From contig NZ_VFAH01000016.1 of NCBI RefSeq assembly GCF_008929045.1, positions 1 through 64,000 on the forward strand: 64,000 nucleotides of DNA, given 5' to 3'. The stretch comes from Noviherbaspirillum aerium. GTDB taxonomy: Bacteria > Pseudomonadota > Gammaproteobacteria > Burkholderiales > Burkholderiaceae_D. Under the pieces are notes generated by a model, which saw only the letters and a program-made list of their open reading frames with translations, did not search any database and was not told the origin of the DNA. The position numbers and the translations under genes are program-made. This document shows positions 7,778 to 16,378 of this stretch, piece after piece (positions within the stretch are counted from its first letter, which is position 1; each line of letters starts with the position of its first letter).

Positions 7778-8248
7778 ATGAATAAGACAGTCGCAATTTT
7801 GTTAGCCCTTGCAGTGGCTGGCTGCGGTGGCAGTAATGATGACAATGGCGAAAAAGCGATATCAACTTCTCCCTTTTTCGTTGAAGTCAATGTGCCAAAT
7901 AGCAGTTCACCTGCATTACGCGTTTCTGGCGGATCTACTGCCACTCTCACAATGGAATCCGGACAGCGCATTGCCTTCGCCGGTGATGGTTCGCTTGTCG
8001 CAATAATAGATAATTTTTGCCTCAGTGATCTTGTCAACGGCCAGACATCGCTCAGCTTTGTCATGACCACTGATACAGATACCACTGTCCGAGTGCAAGT
8101 CCTACCACCAGATAATCAACCGACTATGGAATCGGCATTCGCTCCACCTGACCGAATGAGGGCCGTAACACTGTTTGTCAATGTGAAGGGCAATCCGTGG
8201 CATCTGGCAAATCCAAGCGGCTCACAAGCCTGTGTGAGTTTTGGGTAA
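7778..8248 (+). CDS. integron cassette 3 lipoprotein, unknown function
   Basis: The start ATG at 7778 follows GGAAAAGC and begins MNKTVAILLALAVAGCGGS, a textbook lipoprotein signal with lipobox AVAGC (Cys 16). The 156-residue product then has a low-complexity linker and a beta-rich domain (TATLTMESGQRIAF, TTDTDTTVRVQVLPP) with a cysteine near each end of the mature part (NFCLSD, SQACVSFG) that may form a disulfide. The family is not recognised. It would sit in the outer membrane or periplasm. The cassette is the longest of the array (about 7656-8383). Confidence 0.75.
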   Translation: MNKTVAILLALAVAGCGGSNDDNGEKAISTSPFFVEVNVPNSSSPALRVSGGSTATLTMESGQRIAFAGDGSLVAIIDNFCLSDLVNGQTSLSFVMTTDTDTTVRVQVLPPDNQPTMESAFAPPDRMRAVTLFVNVKGNPWHLANPSGSQACVSFG

Positions 8249-8334
8249 TCAACATATTGAACATTTTAGATGGCGTTTTGGAGTCGCACGGAAGAGTATG
8301 TCGCTTTGAGCGCTATGCGATTGCGGCTGCTTTT

Positions 8335-8389
8335 GTCTAACGCGCCATTCGACACCCACGCTTCGCGTGGATCGACCTGAACGTTAAAG
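8335..8389 (+). repeat. attC site 3 (55 bp)
   Basis: R'' GTCTAAC and R' GTTAAAG enclose a hairpin with the perfect stem CCACGC / GCGTGG. R' and R'' do not pair fully, as expected when R' comes from a different incoming cassette. Confidence 0.83.
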
Positions 8390-8441
8390 GGACGCCGCAT
8401 CAGCTCAAAGCGATAAGAGGAGTATAGGCAAGCCGATTCTT

Positions 8442-8915
8442 TTGCTTGCCTTGTTTATCGTCACGTCAGTATATTTTGGTTGCTCCTACGCGCTGAGGTT
8501 TCCTTTTGTAGGCATGCTGCCAGCTGAATTTGAATCACAGTCTGCGGTCGTTGTAGAAGACAATGGCAGATGTGGTGTGGCCATATTCAAACTAAATGAA
8601 GAAGTAAAAACGCGTATTCTTCAACATGAAGACGCATTCTTCAGTAAACGTGCGAGCCCAAGAGTGTCGCGATACCATAGTGACGCTTATGTTCCATGGA
8701 AGAAAACTCCACTTCCTTCCTTCTGGACTAATGCTGAGCTGGGTAAAAACAGATGGAGTGGTTTGGGATGCGCGACAAACAGTGCATTGATAGAGACGGT
8801 CACAAATGCAGCGTGGCACGAAGGGGGATACTACACTCACTTAAATAGAGGGTCGCCAGCAATCGTTGCTTCTCCAAAACTTGGATTTGTTGTGGTCTCT
8901 TACATCAGCTTCTAA
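8442..8915 (+). CDS. integron cassette 4 membrane-anchored protein, unknown function
   Basis: The start is uncertain. The frame is open upstream and an SD-like AAGAGGAG lies at 8415-8422, but no ATG follows it: ATA 8424, ATT 8436 and TTG 8442 are the candidates, and I use TTG. The N terminus LLALFIVTSVYFGCSYALRF is a hydrophobic export signal with a Cys that could be a poor lipobox. The remaining ~135 residues are polar, with SRYHSDAYVPWKKTPLP and GLGCATNSALIETVTNAA. The family is not recognised. It is the last cassette and ends five bases before attC 4. Confidence 0.6.
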   Translation: MLALFIVTSVYFGCSYALRFPFVGMLPAEFESQSAVVVEDNGRCGVAIFKLNEEVKTRILQHEDAFFSKRASPRVSRYHSDAYVPWKKTPLPSFWTNAELGKNRWSGLGCATNSALIETVTNAAWHEGGYYTHLNRGSPAIVASPKLGFVVVSYISF

Positions 8916-8920
8916 TCCTC

Positions 8921-8976
8921 ATTTAACACGCCCATGAACACAGGCGGCGCGCAACTGGTTATTCGAAACTTTATTA
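8921..8976 (+). repeat. attC site 4, degenerate
   Basis: R'' ATTTAAC is intact and the right half keeps GGTTATTCGAAAC as in attC 1 and 2. The outer R' reads TTTATTA, having lost the essential G of G^TT. The array therefore ends in a decayed site. Confidence 0.68.
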
Positions 8977-9245
8977 GGTCCGTAGATCACGCCAGGTGCA
9001 CTCGCGCCGTCGCGCTCCTCCCTTATCGAACTTTCATACTACAGCAGGCTATCTGGCAGCTACTAGATAGCGTCCAAGGTCCATCCACTTGTCCAGAAAA
9101 CGGTCATTTCCGACGTTTCAGGATGCCTCTTAGTGAGACCTTGCAACAACGCTTGATCTTCAGCAGCAGCCGTGTCGAGCAGAAAGACAGATTCCAATGT
9201 AAATTATCGGTAGAGACAAACTATCAACAAAGCAAGGAGAACTCT

Positions 9246-9581
9246 ATGAAAACGGTAAATTTACTTGGTCTGGTGATGTCGGCTGTCCTGTTCGCCGGCT
9301 GCGCCGGCATGGGAGGCAAGGCCGGCACCACGCAGGCAGGTTCGCAGACTACCGCGTCCACACCCAGCGGCGATGCCGCAATCACCCAGAGCGTCAAGAC
9401 CGCTCTGGCCGCCGATCCTGAAACCGCAGGAGTCAATCCCGAGGCCGAGCAGGGCAAGGTTCGCCTGAAAGGCGAAGTGAAGTCGGTCACGGCATTCCAG
9501 AAAGCAGCGGCCATCGCGAAAAAGGTGCCAGGCGTGGTTGCCGTCGACAATCAGGTCATCGTCTGCATGACCTGCAAGTAA
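9246..9581 (+). CDS. BON-domain lipoprotein
   Basis: ATG at 9246 follows AAGGAG at 9234-9239. MKTVNLLGLVMSAVLFAGC is a lipoprotein signal (lipobox FAGC). After a Gly/Thr/Ser linker comes a single BON domain (about residues 45-108): DAAITQSVKTALAADPET, then VRLKGEVKSVTAFQKAAAIA, then VPGVVAVDNQVIV. BON domains bind membranes and occur in envelope-stress proteins such as OsmY and DolP. The protein is 111 residues and stands alone just after the integron. Confidence 0.88.
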   Translation: MKTVNLLGLVMSAVLFAGCAGMGGKAGTTQAGSQTTASTPSGDAAITQSVKTALAADPETAGVNPEAEQGKVRLKGEVKSVTAFQKAAAIAKKVPGVVAVDNQVIVCMTCK

Positions 9582-9599
9582 TTCGTAGTCATCGTCATG

Positions 9600-9622
9600 G
9601 CCGGGCGCCGAGCGCGCCCGGC
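9600..9622 (+). terminator. GC-rich hairpin after the BON gene
   Basis: A 9-bp stem GCCGGGCGC / GCGCCCGGC with a 5-nt loop lies 18 nt past the stop. The T tract is weak and a few bases away, so termination is plausible but not certain. Confidence 0.5.
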
Positions 9623-9836
9623 GCAGCGCCTTTCTTCCCCCTCACGATAATCAAACCGCTCATCGTCGGCGCCTGCATGGCATAGGCGCGGCTTCGCCGC
9701 ATTCCAAGCGCGAAGCCATGCGCCTGCCGATCCCAGGCTTCCCGTTGGCAACGCATACCAGCGGCACAGGCAACCGAGCAAGGAACAGGGAATCGCCCAG
9801 GCTTTCGGAGGTCCAATCCGGACACGGAGGAACCAG

Positions 9837-10181
9837 ATGAAAGCGAACATTCGAGCGAAGGTGCCAGGCAGCCGGATACGGGACGCTGTTCCACCGGCCT
9901 ACCGCGACGCCGCGGCGAAGGCAACGCGCCCGGACGGCGTCTACACGCTGATCCTGTGCGACCACGGCGAACGGGACGTCGTGATGTCGGCGCCGCTGGA
10001 ACGGGCCTTGCGGAGAATGGGCGAGCCGGCGCAGGACGGCGTGCTCATCGTCGGCACTGTATTTACCGAGGAAGCGCAGGCACTCGCGCGCCAGCACAAT
10101 GCGCAAGTCATTGCCCTGCGCACCGGAAAATGGACAGATTCTTCCGCACGCCAGCGGCAGCTCAAGCCCGCCTCTATCTGA
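9837..10181 (+). CDS. hypothetical protein
   Basis: A 114-residue cytoplasmic-looking protein with a basic N terminus (MKANIRAKVPGSRIRD) and an alpha/beta body: YTLILCDHGERDVVMSAPLE, then DGVLIVGTVFTEEAQALARQ. I do not recognise the family. The ATG is the only reasonable start. The GGAGG-containing sequence upstream (about 9826-9831) supports translation. The next sequence is a porin remnant, so its neighbourhood is decayed. Confidence 0.5.
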   Translation: MKANIRAKVPGSRIRDAVPPAYRDAAAKATRPDGVYTLILCDHGERDVVMSAPLERALRRMGEPAQDGVLIVGTVFTEEAQALARQHNAQVIALRTGKWTDSSARQRQLKPASI

Positions 10182-10260
10182 ATTGGCTGGCAGCCCGTCC
10201 ATCGCCTTATTGGTTCGCGAGAATCTCCGCATTCATCCGCGTTCCGCTCCGGATTGCAGC

Positions 10261-10616
10261 ATGATTCACCGGCCCCTGCTTGGCGGCGTGTACGACTTCG
10301 GCGTGGCACGCCTGCATGCGGCGTATGCGGTGAACCGCGGCGTCGGCACGCTGGACACCCGCGATGCCATGATCGGCGCATCCGTCCCCTTCGGTCCGCA
10401 TGCCATCCTGGTCTCCTATCTGCAAAAGGACGACAGGGTACGCGCCAATGCCGATGCCGATCAGCTCAATCTCGCGTATACCTACGCGCTGTCCAAGAGA
10501 ACCAATCTCTACACGCCTATTCGCGCACCTCGAACGAGGCGGCGGTCAGTTATCTCGCCGCGCGTCCGGGAGCGACCGACAAGGTCATCAATGCGGGCAT
10601 CCGCCACCGTTTCTGA
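10261..10616 (+). pseudogene. C-terminal remnant of a gram-negative porin
   Basis: GGVYDFGVARLHAAYAVNRG, MIGASVPFGPHAILVSYL and LNLAYTYALSKRTNLYT are typical beta strands of Burkholderiales trimeric porins. About 250 N-terminal residues are missing. One base is lost near 10515: the first part stops making sense after NLYT, while the next frame continues AYSRTSNEAAVSYL and ends INAGIRHRF, with the C-terminal Phe needed for outer-membrane insertion. It is both truncated and frameshifted, so no functional product is expected. Confidence 0.85.
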
Positions 10617-10639
10617 TTTGTCCTTGAAGAGGTTGGATG

Positions 10640-10669
10640 AGGCCCGCATCCGGGGACGCGGGCCTTTTT
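10640..10669 (+). terminator. Rho-independent terminator of the decayed porin gene
   Basis: GGCCCGC pairs with GCGGGCC around a 10-nt loop and is followed by TTTTT. The terminator is intact although the gene is not. Confidence 0.88.
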
Positions 10670-10718
10670 ATTCTGATATGGCGATGGAAGACCAGGAGCC
10701 ATGCCGGACGGCGCACGA

Positions 10719-11183
10719 TCACTTCTTGGTGATGCGAAGCAGCGAGAAGATGATCAACGCAAGGGCCGTACTCAGGACCGCAGTCGCTTCATGCCCCAGC
10801 CCGGCGGCACAGCCCACCGCCGCGGTCAGCCATATGCCGGCCGCGGTGGTCAGTCCATGGATCTCTCCGGCTTCCCAGCGTTTCATGATGGCGCCCGCCC
10901 CGAGGAATCCTATGCCGGCCGCCAGTCCCTGGATCACGCGCGACACGTCCTCGACCGCCATGCCGGTCTGCAGCGGAACCAGCACGAAGAGCGCCGCGCC
11001 GAGCGACACCATCATGTGCGTGCGCAGGCCCGCCGAAGCGCCAACGGCTTCACGTTCGTAACCGAGTATTCCGCCCAGGACGGTAGCGACCAGCAGCCGC
11101 AGGGTCACCCGCGTGATGTCGGCGGTATCCGAGAGATCGGAAAATTCCTGCTGCAGGACGACCCAGATGTCTTGCCACGGCAT
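10719..11183 (-). CDS. MgtC/SapB family membrane protein
   Basis: Four or five hydrophobic helices fill the 154 residues, with the family landmarks LRLLVATVLGGILGYEREAV, GLRTHMMVSLGAALF and GLAAGIGFLGAGAIMK. MgtC-like proteins act in the inner membrane and modulate ATP synthase or magnesium homeostasis, but many homologues are of unknown role. The start is MPWQDIW at 11183, preceded by GAGGGAG on the coding strand. An upstream ATG at 11201 would place that SD inside the gene. It is monocistronic. Confidence 0.88.
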   Translation of the reverse strand: MPWQDIWVVLQQEFSDLSDTADITRVTLRLLVATVLGGILGYEREAVGASAGLRTHMMVSLGAALFVLVPLQTGMAVEDVSRVIQGLAAGIGFLGAGAIMKRWEAGEIHGLTTAAGIWLTAAVGCAAGLGHEATAVLSTALALIIFSLLRITKK

Positions 11184-11789
11184 TGAAGCTCCCTCTTTCA
11201 TAGGTGAATGACAGACATGGCTTGCCGGGAGCAGTTGCGCTCATGCCCTTCCGGCAAGCTGGCAATCCGGTGTGCATGGTCGGGGCCGTTACGGGAAACG
11301 ATGATGAAGTCCCGGCATTCTCGTCGTCGCATGGCCAAACACGTTGCCATGTTCGCCCTGACGCGAAATGCGGTGGCCACATTTTCTCGTTCTGTCGGAA
11401 TGAACAGGCATGTCTTGGAAAATGCTCGACCGAGCGATGCTGGCACTTGAAGAACGTGCAGCCGCTGGATGAACCAGAAGTTCGAAAACCTTTGGCCTCA
11501 CGCGATGCCTCCGCCGGAAATGCAGGCAGCTTATTGACTGCTTAACACCCGCAATTCCTGGTAGACCCCGCTACGCTTCAAAGATTCTTTTCGATGCAGA
11601 GAATTGTTCGGCCTTTGATTGGGCTCAATTTTTTTTGCGCTGCAAAATACGTTTCTTATCTCAGGCAAGACGCAAACTGAATTGCGGAGCCGCGCCGGCG
11701 CACGACTCCGCCAAGTGAAAGTTATCTGAGGATAATTTCAATACCGCTTGAGGCTGGTTGAGGACCGGTTGAAGGCCGTGCGCCTACTA
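11184..11789. other. gene-free stretch
   Basis: No supported gene. Short overlapping frames occur on both strands without motifs. The right part (11590-11750) is AT-rich. I see no repeat, tRNA or clear terminator. Confidence 0.45.
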
Positions 11790-12764
11790 TCAGTCAATTG
11801 TCATGCCCGACTGCTTGATGAGCTTGGCATAGCGGGTCAGCTCGTTCTGAAACAGCGCGGCGGTCGCGTCGGGGGCGGTACCCATCGGCGTGAAACCTTG
11901 CGCAGTGAGCGCGTCCTGCACTTCCTTCGTGCCCAGCAGCGCCTTGGTGTCGTTGTACAGCTTGCTCACCATCGGCGCCGGCAGGCCGCCCGGTCCGATC
12001 AGCGCGATCCAGCCCTGCAGGTTGAAATTGGTCAGGCCCTGTTGCGCCAGCGGCAGGGCATTCGGCAGCAGGGGCGACGGCGTGGCGGTCGACACGCCGA
12101 TCGCGTTCAGCTTGCCGGCCTTCACATGCTGGGCCGCACCCGTGACGCCGAGGAACGCCAGCTGGATCTGGCCGCCAAGCAGGTCTGTGGTCAGCTGGCC
12201 CGTGCCCTTGTAGGGGACATGGCGCAGCTTGATGCCGGCCTCGCTCTGCAGCGCTTCCGCGGCCAGATGCAGGATGGTGCCGTTGCCCGAGGAGCCGATG
12301 GTCAGTTCGCCGTTGTTGGCCTTGGCCAGCGCGACCAGTTCCTTCAGATCCCTGGCTTGCACCGAGGGATGGGCAACCAGCACGAAGGGCGAGCCGGCGA
12401 CGACGGTGATCGGCGTGATGTCCTTGATCGCATCGTAAGGAATTTTCTTGTACAGGCTGGGGTTGACCACATGGTTGTTGGACACCATGCCGAGCGTCAG
12501 TCCGTCTTTCGCCGCGCGCGTCAGTTGCGCGGTTCCCGGAACGCCGCCGGCGCCGGGAAGATTCTCGATGACGATGTTGCCGCCGGCCGCCCTGGCCAGC
12601 TTGTCGCCGACGGTGCGGGAGAGCGCATCGACGCTGGAGCCCGGCGCGTTCGGAACGATCATGCGGACCGTCTTGTCGCCCTGCGCAAACGACGGGAAAG
12701 GCAGCGCCGCCGACAATGCAAGGATGGCCGCGACAGCGCGGCGCCTGGATGAGATGCTGTTCAT
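11790..12764 (-). CDS. TctC/Bug-family tripartite tricarboxylate receptor
   Basis: Bug proteins are periplasmic substrate-binding proteins, often orphan receptors in Burkholderiales. The start at 12764 has GGAGA upstream and gives MNSISSRRRAVAAILALSAA, a signal peptide cleaved after SFA-Q. The family motifs are IVPNAPGSSVDALSRTV, VIENLPGAGGVPGTAQLTRA, the HVPYKGTGQLTTDLLGGQIQ segment and LPNALPLAQQG. Length is 324. It lies immediately downstream of the gamma-carbonic-anhydrase/CoA-transferase/lyase genes in the same direction (47-bp gap), so it may feed substrate to that pathway. Confidence 0.93.
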   Translation of the reverse strand: MNSISSRRRAVAAILALSAALPFPSFAQGDKTVRMIVPNAPGSSVDALSRTVGDKLARAAGGNIVIENLPGAGGVPGTAQLTRAAKDGLTLGMVSNNHVVNPSLYKKIPYDAIKDITPITVVAGSPFVLVAHPSVQARDLKELVALAKANNGELTIGSSGNGTILHLAAEALQSEAGIKLRHVPYKGTGQLTTDLLGGQIQLAFLGVTGAAQHVKAGKLNAIGVSTATPSPLLPNALPLAQQGLTNFNLQGWIALIGPGGLPAPMVSKLYNDTKALLGTKEVQDALTAQGFTPMGTAPDATAALFQNELTRYAKLIKQSGMTID

Positions 12765-12811
12765 GATACTGTCTCCAACTGTCTGATTTGGTAGCTCGGA
12801 ATTTGTTGATA

Positions 12812-13336
12812 TCAATCGATGCGGACAAGGTGTTGCTTGAGGTAAGCGCCGCGCTCCACATAGCTCGCCGTATTCTTCGCCATGTTGGCGATGGCTCCCT
12901 CGCTCAGCTCGCGAATGACTTTCGCCGGCGCGCCGACGATCAGCGAATTGTCCGGGAACTGCTTGCCTTCGGTGATGATCGCGCCGGCACCGACCAGGCA
13001 GTTGCGCCCGATGACCGCGCCGTTCAGGATGACGGCCTGGATGCCGATCAGCGATCCTTCGCCGATGGTGCAGCCGTGCAGCATCGCCTGGTGGCCGACG
13101 GTGACGTTGCGCCCGATGTTCAGCGGATAGCCGGGATCGGCATGCAGTACCGCGCCTTCCTGGATGTTGCTGTTCTCGCCGACAGTGATCGGCTCATTGT
13201 CGCCACGCAGCACCGCGCCCGGCCAGACGCTGGCGTTGCCGTGAAGATGGACGTCGCCGATCACCGCCGCGTTCTCCGCGACGAAGCTGCTGTCATCGAT
13301 CTGCGGCGTGCGCTCGCCGATCTTGTAGATTGCCAT
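12812..13336 (-). CDS. gamma-carbonic anhydrase-like hexapeptide-repeat protein
   Basis: A 174-residue left-handed beta-helix: repeated hexapeptides run from AAVIGDVHLHGNASVWPGAV to LVGAGAIITEG, closing with LIVGAPAKVIREL. The three zinc-ligand histidines of this clade appear at VLHADPG, VGHQAMLH (two). Homologues (YrdA, PaaY, CaiE) accompany CoA-dependent catabolic genes; PaaY is a thioesterase. Here it lies between the CoA-transferase and a Bug receptor in one transcription unit, so a housekeeping or CoA-ester-salvage role is more likely than CO2 hydration. Exact substrate unknown. Confidence 0.9.
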   Translation of the reverse strand: MAIYKIGERTPQIDDSSFVAENAAVIGDVHLHGNASVWPGAVLRGDNEPITVGENSNIQEGAVLHADPGYPLNIGRNVTVGHQAMLHGCTIGEGSLIGIQAVILNGAVIGRNCLVGAGAIITEGKQFPDNSLIVGAPAKVIRELSEGAIANMAKNTASYVERGAYLKQHLVRID

Positions 13337-13399
13337 GTCTCGCTCCTTGGGCTGCGTGCCTCTTGCTTTACCTATGCTGCATCCTGCTTGTTGCTGCGT

Positions 13400-14638
13400 T
13401 CAGGCCGCTTCGCGGGCCTTGACGGGCACGCTGTGCAGCGCCGCGATCTGCTCTTCCGAAAAGCCGAGCTCGCGCAGCACTTCATCGGTGTGCTCGCCGA
13501 TTTTCGGGATGGCGCGGCGCGGCTTGAGACGCTCGCCATCGAGCGCGATCGGCAGCAGCGGCATGTCGGTCTGCGAACCGTCTTCCAGCGTCAGCCTGGT
13601 CAGCCCGCCGCTCTGAATCAGATGCTGGTCGTCGAACAGCTGTTCGGGGCGCACGATGGAGGCGAATGGAATGTTGCTCGCTTCCAGTTGCGGCGCCAGC
13701 GTCCCGGCATCGAAGCCGCGCAGGGTTTCACGCAAGGTCGACAGCAGCCACGGGCGCACCACGACACGCTGGTTGTTGGTCGCCAGCTTCGGGTCGGCCA
13801 GCAGGTCGTCGCGGCCGATCAGGCGGCACAGCGCCTGCCATTGCGCGTCGCCGGTGGCGGCAATGAACAGCTGCTCCTGGTTGGCCAGTTCAAAGACGTC
13901 GTACACCGCCCAGGCGCTGATGCGCTCCGGCATGGGCGCGGCCGCTTCGCCGGTCACCACATACTGCTGCATGTGCTGGGCCGACAGCAGCACGCAGTTC
14001 TCGAACAGCGCGCTCTGCACTTCCTTGCCGGCGTTGGTGCTCCAGCGTTCATTGAGCGCGGCCAGCACGCCGATGGCCCCGAACATGCCGCCCATGATGT
14101 CATTGACCGAGCTGCCGGCGCGCAGCGGGCGGCCGACCGGGCCGGTCATGTAGGCGAGACCGGCCATCATCTGCACGACTTCATCCAGCGCCAGGCGGTT
14201 CTCGTACGGGCCTTTCAGAAAGCCCTTGTGCGACACGTAGATCAGGCGCGGATTGCGCTTGCGCAGCGTGTCGTAATCCAGTCCCAGATCCTTCATGCGG
14301 CCCGGCTTGAAGTTTTCGATGAACACGTCGGCAGTGTCGACCAGCCTGCGCACCGCTTCGCGGCCTTCTTCGGTATTGGTGTCGAGCGCGACGCTCTTCT
14401 TGTTGCGGTTGAAGGTGCGAAAGAAGCCGGCGCCGGCGCCGAGCAGGCGGCGGGTATTGTCGCCCTTGGGCGGTTCCACCTTGATGACGTCGGCACCGAG
14501 ATCGCCCAGGATCATGCCGCAGGTCGGGCCCATCACCATGTGCGTGATCTCGACCACGCGGATGCCGGTCAGCGGCAGGCGCCCGCCGGATTGCCGTCCA
14601 CGCTGCCCGCTGTCTTGCTTGCTATCTTGCTTGCTCAT
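13400..14638 (-). CDS. class III (CaiB/BaiF) CoA-transferase
   Basis: Family III transferases move CoA between carboxylic acids through an aspartyl-CoA intermediate. The 412-residue product has GIRVVEITHMVMGPTCGMIL, LGADVIKVEPPKGDNTRR, GFFRTFNRNKKSVALD and the catalytic Asp in VNDIMGG-type sequence (GSSVNDIMGGM). It ends with GEHTDEVLRELGFSEEQIAAL. The start at 14638 overlaps the upstream lyase stop by four bases (ATGA), so the two are translationally coupled. A longer upstream reading would run through the lyase gene and was discarded. Together they suggest activation of a dicarboxylic or branched acid followed by C-C cleavage. Confidence 0.93.
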   Translation of the reverse strand: MSKQDSKQDSGQRGRQSGGRLPLTGIRVVEITHMVMGPTCGMILGDLGADVIKVEPPKGDNTRRLLGAGAGFFRTFNRNKKSVALDTNTEEGREAVRRLVDTADVFIENFKPGRMKDLGLDYDTLRKRNPRLIYVSHKGFLKGPYENRLALDEVVQMMAGLAYMTGPVGRPLRAGSSVNDIMGGMFGAIGVLAALNERWSTNAGKEVQSALFENCVLLSAQHMQQYVVTGEAAAPMPERISAWAVYDVFELANQEQLFIAATGDAQWQALCRLIGRDDLLADPKLATNNQRVVVRPWLLSTLRETLRGFDAGTLAPQLEASNIPFASIVRPEQLFDDQHLIQSGGLTRLTLEDGSQTDMPLLPIALDGERLKPRRAIPKIGEHTDEVLRELGFSEEQIAALHSVPVKAREAA

Positions 14639-15594
14639 GCTGCTACCTCTTCTGTTTCCAATGTCGGTTTGGTGTAGCCCTTGGGCAGGCCGGCGCGCGC
14701 CAGCGAGCCGTACAGCGCCTCGTCCGGCAGCGACTCCCTGATGATCGAGCGCGCGGCCAGCAGTTTTTCGACATCGATCCCGGTGTGGTAACCCAGGCTC
14801 TCCAGCATGAAGACCAGGTCTTCGGTGGCGACGTTGCCGGTCGCGCCGGGAGCATGCGGACAGCCGCCGAGACCGGCGAGCGATGCGTCGAATTCGAAGA
14901 TGCCGTGCCTGAGCGCCACCATGGTATTGGGCAGCGCCATTCCGCGCGTGTCGTGGAAATGGGCGACGGTCAGCTTGTCCTCGGCGAGCGGCTTCAGTGC
15001 GCCGAAGAAGCGTTCGACCTGGCCGGGCGTGGCATGGCCGGTGGTGTCGGCCAGCGCGATGATGTCGCAATCGATGTCGAGCACCCGCAGCACGATCTCG
15101 CGCACGTCCTCCAGCGGCACGTCGCCCTGCAGCGTGCAGCCGAACACGGTCGACAGGCCGGCAATCAGCTTCGTCCTGCCCTGCATGCCCATGGCTTGGC
15201 GCAATTCGGCAATGCGGGCGAACTCGGCCACCATGTCGAGCGGCGTCTTGCGCACGTTTGCCATGCTGTGCGCGGAGCTGACCGAGATCGGCGCGACGAT
15301 GCGATGCACGCCCGCTTCGAATGCCCTTTCGGCGCCCTTGAGATTCGGCACCAGCGCAGTCACCGTGAGGTCGGGATAGCTAAGCGCATGAGCGATCACG
15401 TCGGCCGCATCGGCCATTTGCGGCAGCAGCCTGGCCGGCACGAAGGAGGCGACTTCCATGTGTCGCACGCCGGCTGCATATTCGGCATCGATCCAGCGCT
15501 TCTTTTCGCTGGTGGGCATGACGGCGGAAATGCTTTGCAGGCCGTCGCGCAAGCCGACTTCCTGAACGGTGACATGTTGTTTCCGGATTGACAT
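14635..15594 (-). CDS. hydroxymethylglutaryl-CoA lyase family protein
   Basis: A 319-residue TIM-barrel aldolase of the HMG-CoA lyase group. N-terminal VQEVGLRDGLQSI carries the conserved Arg-Asp of the active site. Metal ligands are in VAHFHDTRGMALPN (HxH), and the flexible loop with the catalytic Cys is GLGGCPHAPGATGN. These enzymes split 3-hydroxy-3-methylglutaryl-CoA or related citramalyl/malyl-type CoA esters. Coupled to a class III CoA-transferase, it probably cleaves a CoA ester made by that enzyme. It is the first gene of the unit. Confidence 0.93.
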   Translation of the reverse strand: MSIRKQHVTVQEVGLRDGLQSISAVMPTSEKKRWIDAEYAAGVRHMEVASFVPARLLPQMADAADVIAHALSYPDLTVTALVPNLKGAERAFEAGVHRIVAPISVSSAHSMANVRKTPLDMVAEFARIAELRQAMGMQGRTKLIAGLSTVFGCTLQGDVPLEDVREIVLRVLDIDCDIIALADTTGHATPGQVERFFGALKPLAEDKLTVAHFHDTRGMALPNTMVALRHGIFEFDASLAGLGGCPHAPGATGNVATEDLVFMLESLGYHTGIDVEKLLAARSIIRESLPDEALYGSLARAGLPKGYTKPTLETEEVAA

Positions 15595-15951
15595 CGAAGG
15601 GTTTTCCTAAGTCGAGGAATCGAAGGAGCGGATGATGAAGCGGCGGGAACGGAGGCATTCCGTCCTCGAATGGAAAACAGCATATCGATTAAGCAATCGC
15701 GCAAAAAGCGGTAATTGGGAATGCCGTCCATCGCGGATCGCGATGGCTGAATGGATAAATGCCTTGTTCTCCCGCGGGAATAAAAAAGCGGCCGATGCAT
15801 GGGCACCGGCCGCCTCGACATCCATGGCGAGAATATCAGCCTGGAAACAGTGAGCAGAGGCAATCATCACTCAACCATGGGCTTGAGTTCAACTGCCTTG
15901 CCGCCGTTCCTCCTTGCGGCATATTGTTGAATACCTTCGCCCCGGAACAGG
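15595..15951. other. intergenic stretch with promoter of the lyase unit
   Basis: No gene is supported. It holds the upstream region of the lyase/CoA-transferase operon and, at 15781-15813, a terminator for the dodecin gene. Confidence 0.5.
15781..15813 (-). terminator. Rho-independent terminator downstream of dodecin
   Basis: On the - strand GCGGCCG and CGGCCGC form a stem around a 12-nt loop, followed by TTTTTTA. Confidence 0.85.
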
Positions 15952-16161
15952 CTAGTCTTCGATACGGAAACCCGCCTTGAGGGTGACCTGGAAATGCGCG
16001 ACCTTTCCATCGACGATATGGCCTCGCGTCTGAACCACCTCGAACCAGTCCAGGTGCTTGATCGTCTGGGATGCTTTCGCGATGGCGTTCTGGATTGCCT
16101 CGTCCGAACCGTTGGGAGAGGAGCCGACCAGTTCAATCAGTTTGTAGGTATGCGCGGACAT
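15952..16161 (-). CDS. dodecin (flavin-storage protein)
   Basis: A 69-residue protein with the complete dodecin pattern: [39 protein letters not shown] (Trp stacks on flavin), [20 protein letters not shown]. Dodecins form hollow dodecamers that bind flavins or CoA. GGAGAC precedes the ATG at 16161. The gene is monocistronic and divergent from a flavin reductase. Confidence 0.95.
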   Translation of the reverse strand: MSAHTYKLIELVGSSPNGSDEAIQNAIAKASQTIKHLDWFEVVQTRGHIVDGKVAHFQVTLKAGFRIED

Positions 16162-16378
16162 GAAGTCTCCTTGAGTGTTTCGACATCGGATTGAATGAAT
16201 GCGGTTTCCATTCTCGCACCGCGAACGTTCCTGCCAACGGCAATTGCACATGTCCAGAGCTGGATCAACATGGACCAAAGCGCCGCAAAAAATCAAAAAA
16301 CGCCATTCCCGTAAAATATCGCGGTGAGGCAAGCCGCTTCCTGCAAGCGCAGATAAATTAACTCAGGAAATCTTTACC

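Noticed and set aside
3800-9000. Classical genomic island with direct repeats of the tRNA-Thr 3' end
   Set aside because: Composition and content suggest transfer, but I could not find a second copy of the tRNA 3' end, and the only recombinase is an integron integrase, which does not target tRNA genes.
12788-14677. A 629-codon open frame on the + strand
   Set aside because: It is antisense to the gamma-carbonic-anhydrase and CoA-transferase genes, both with full family motifs. Long antisense frames are common in GC-rich DNA, and its His/Arg/Ala/Asp-rich composition is not protein-like.
14639-15070. N-terminal extension of the CoA-transferase
   Set aside because: The frame stays open upstream, but this part overlaps the lyase gene and lacks family similarity. 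MSKQDS at 14638 with the ATGA overlap is the natural start.
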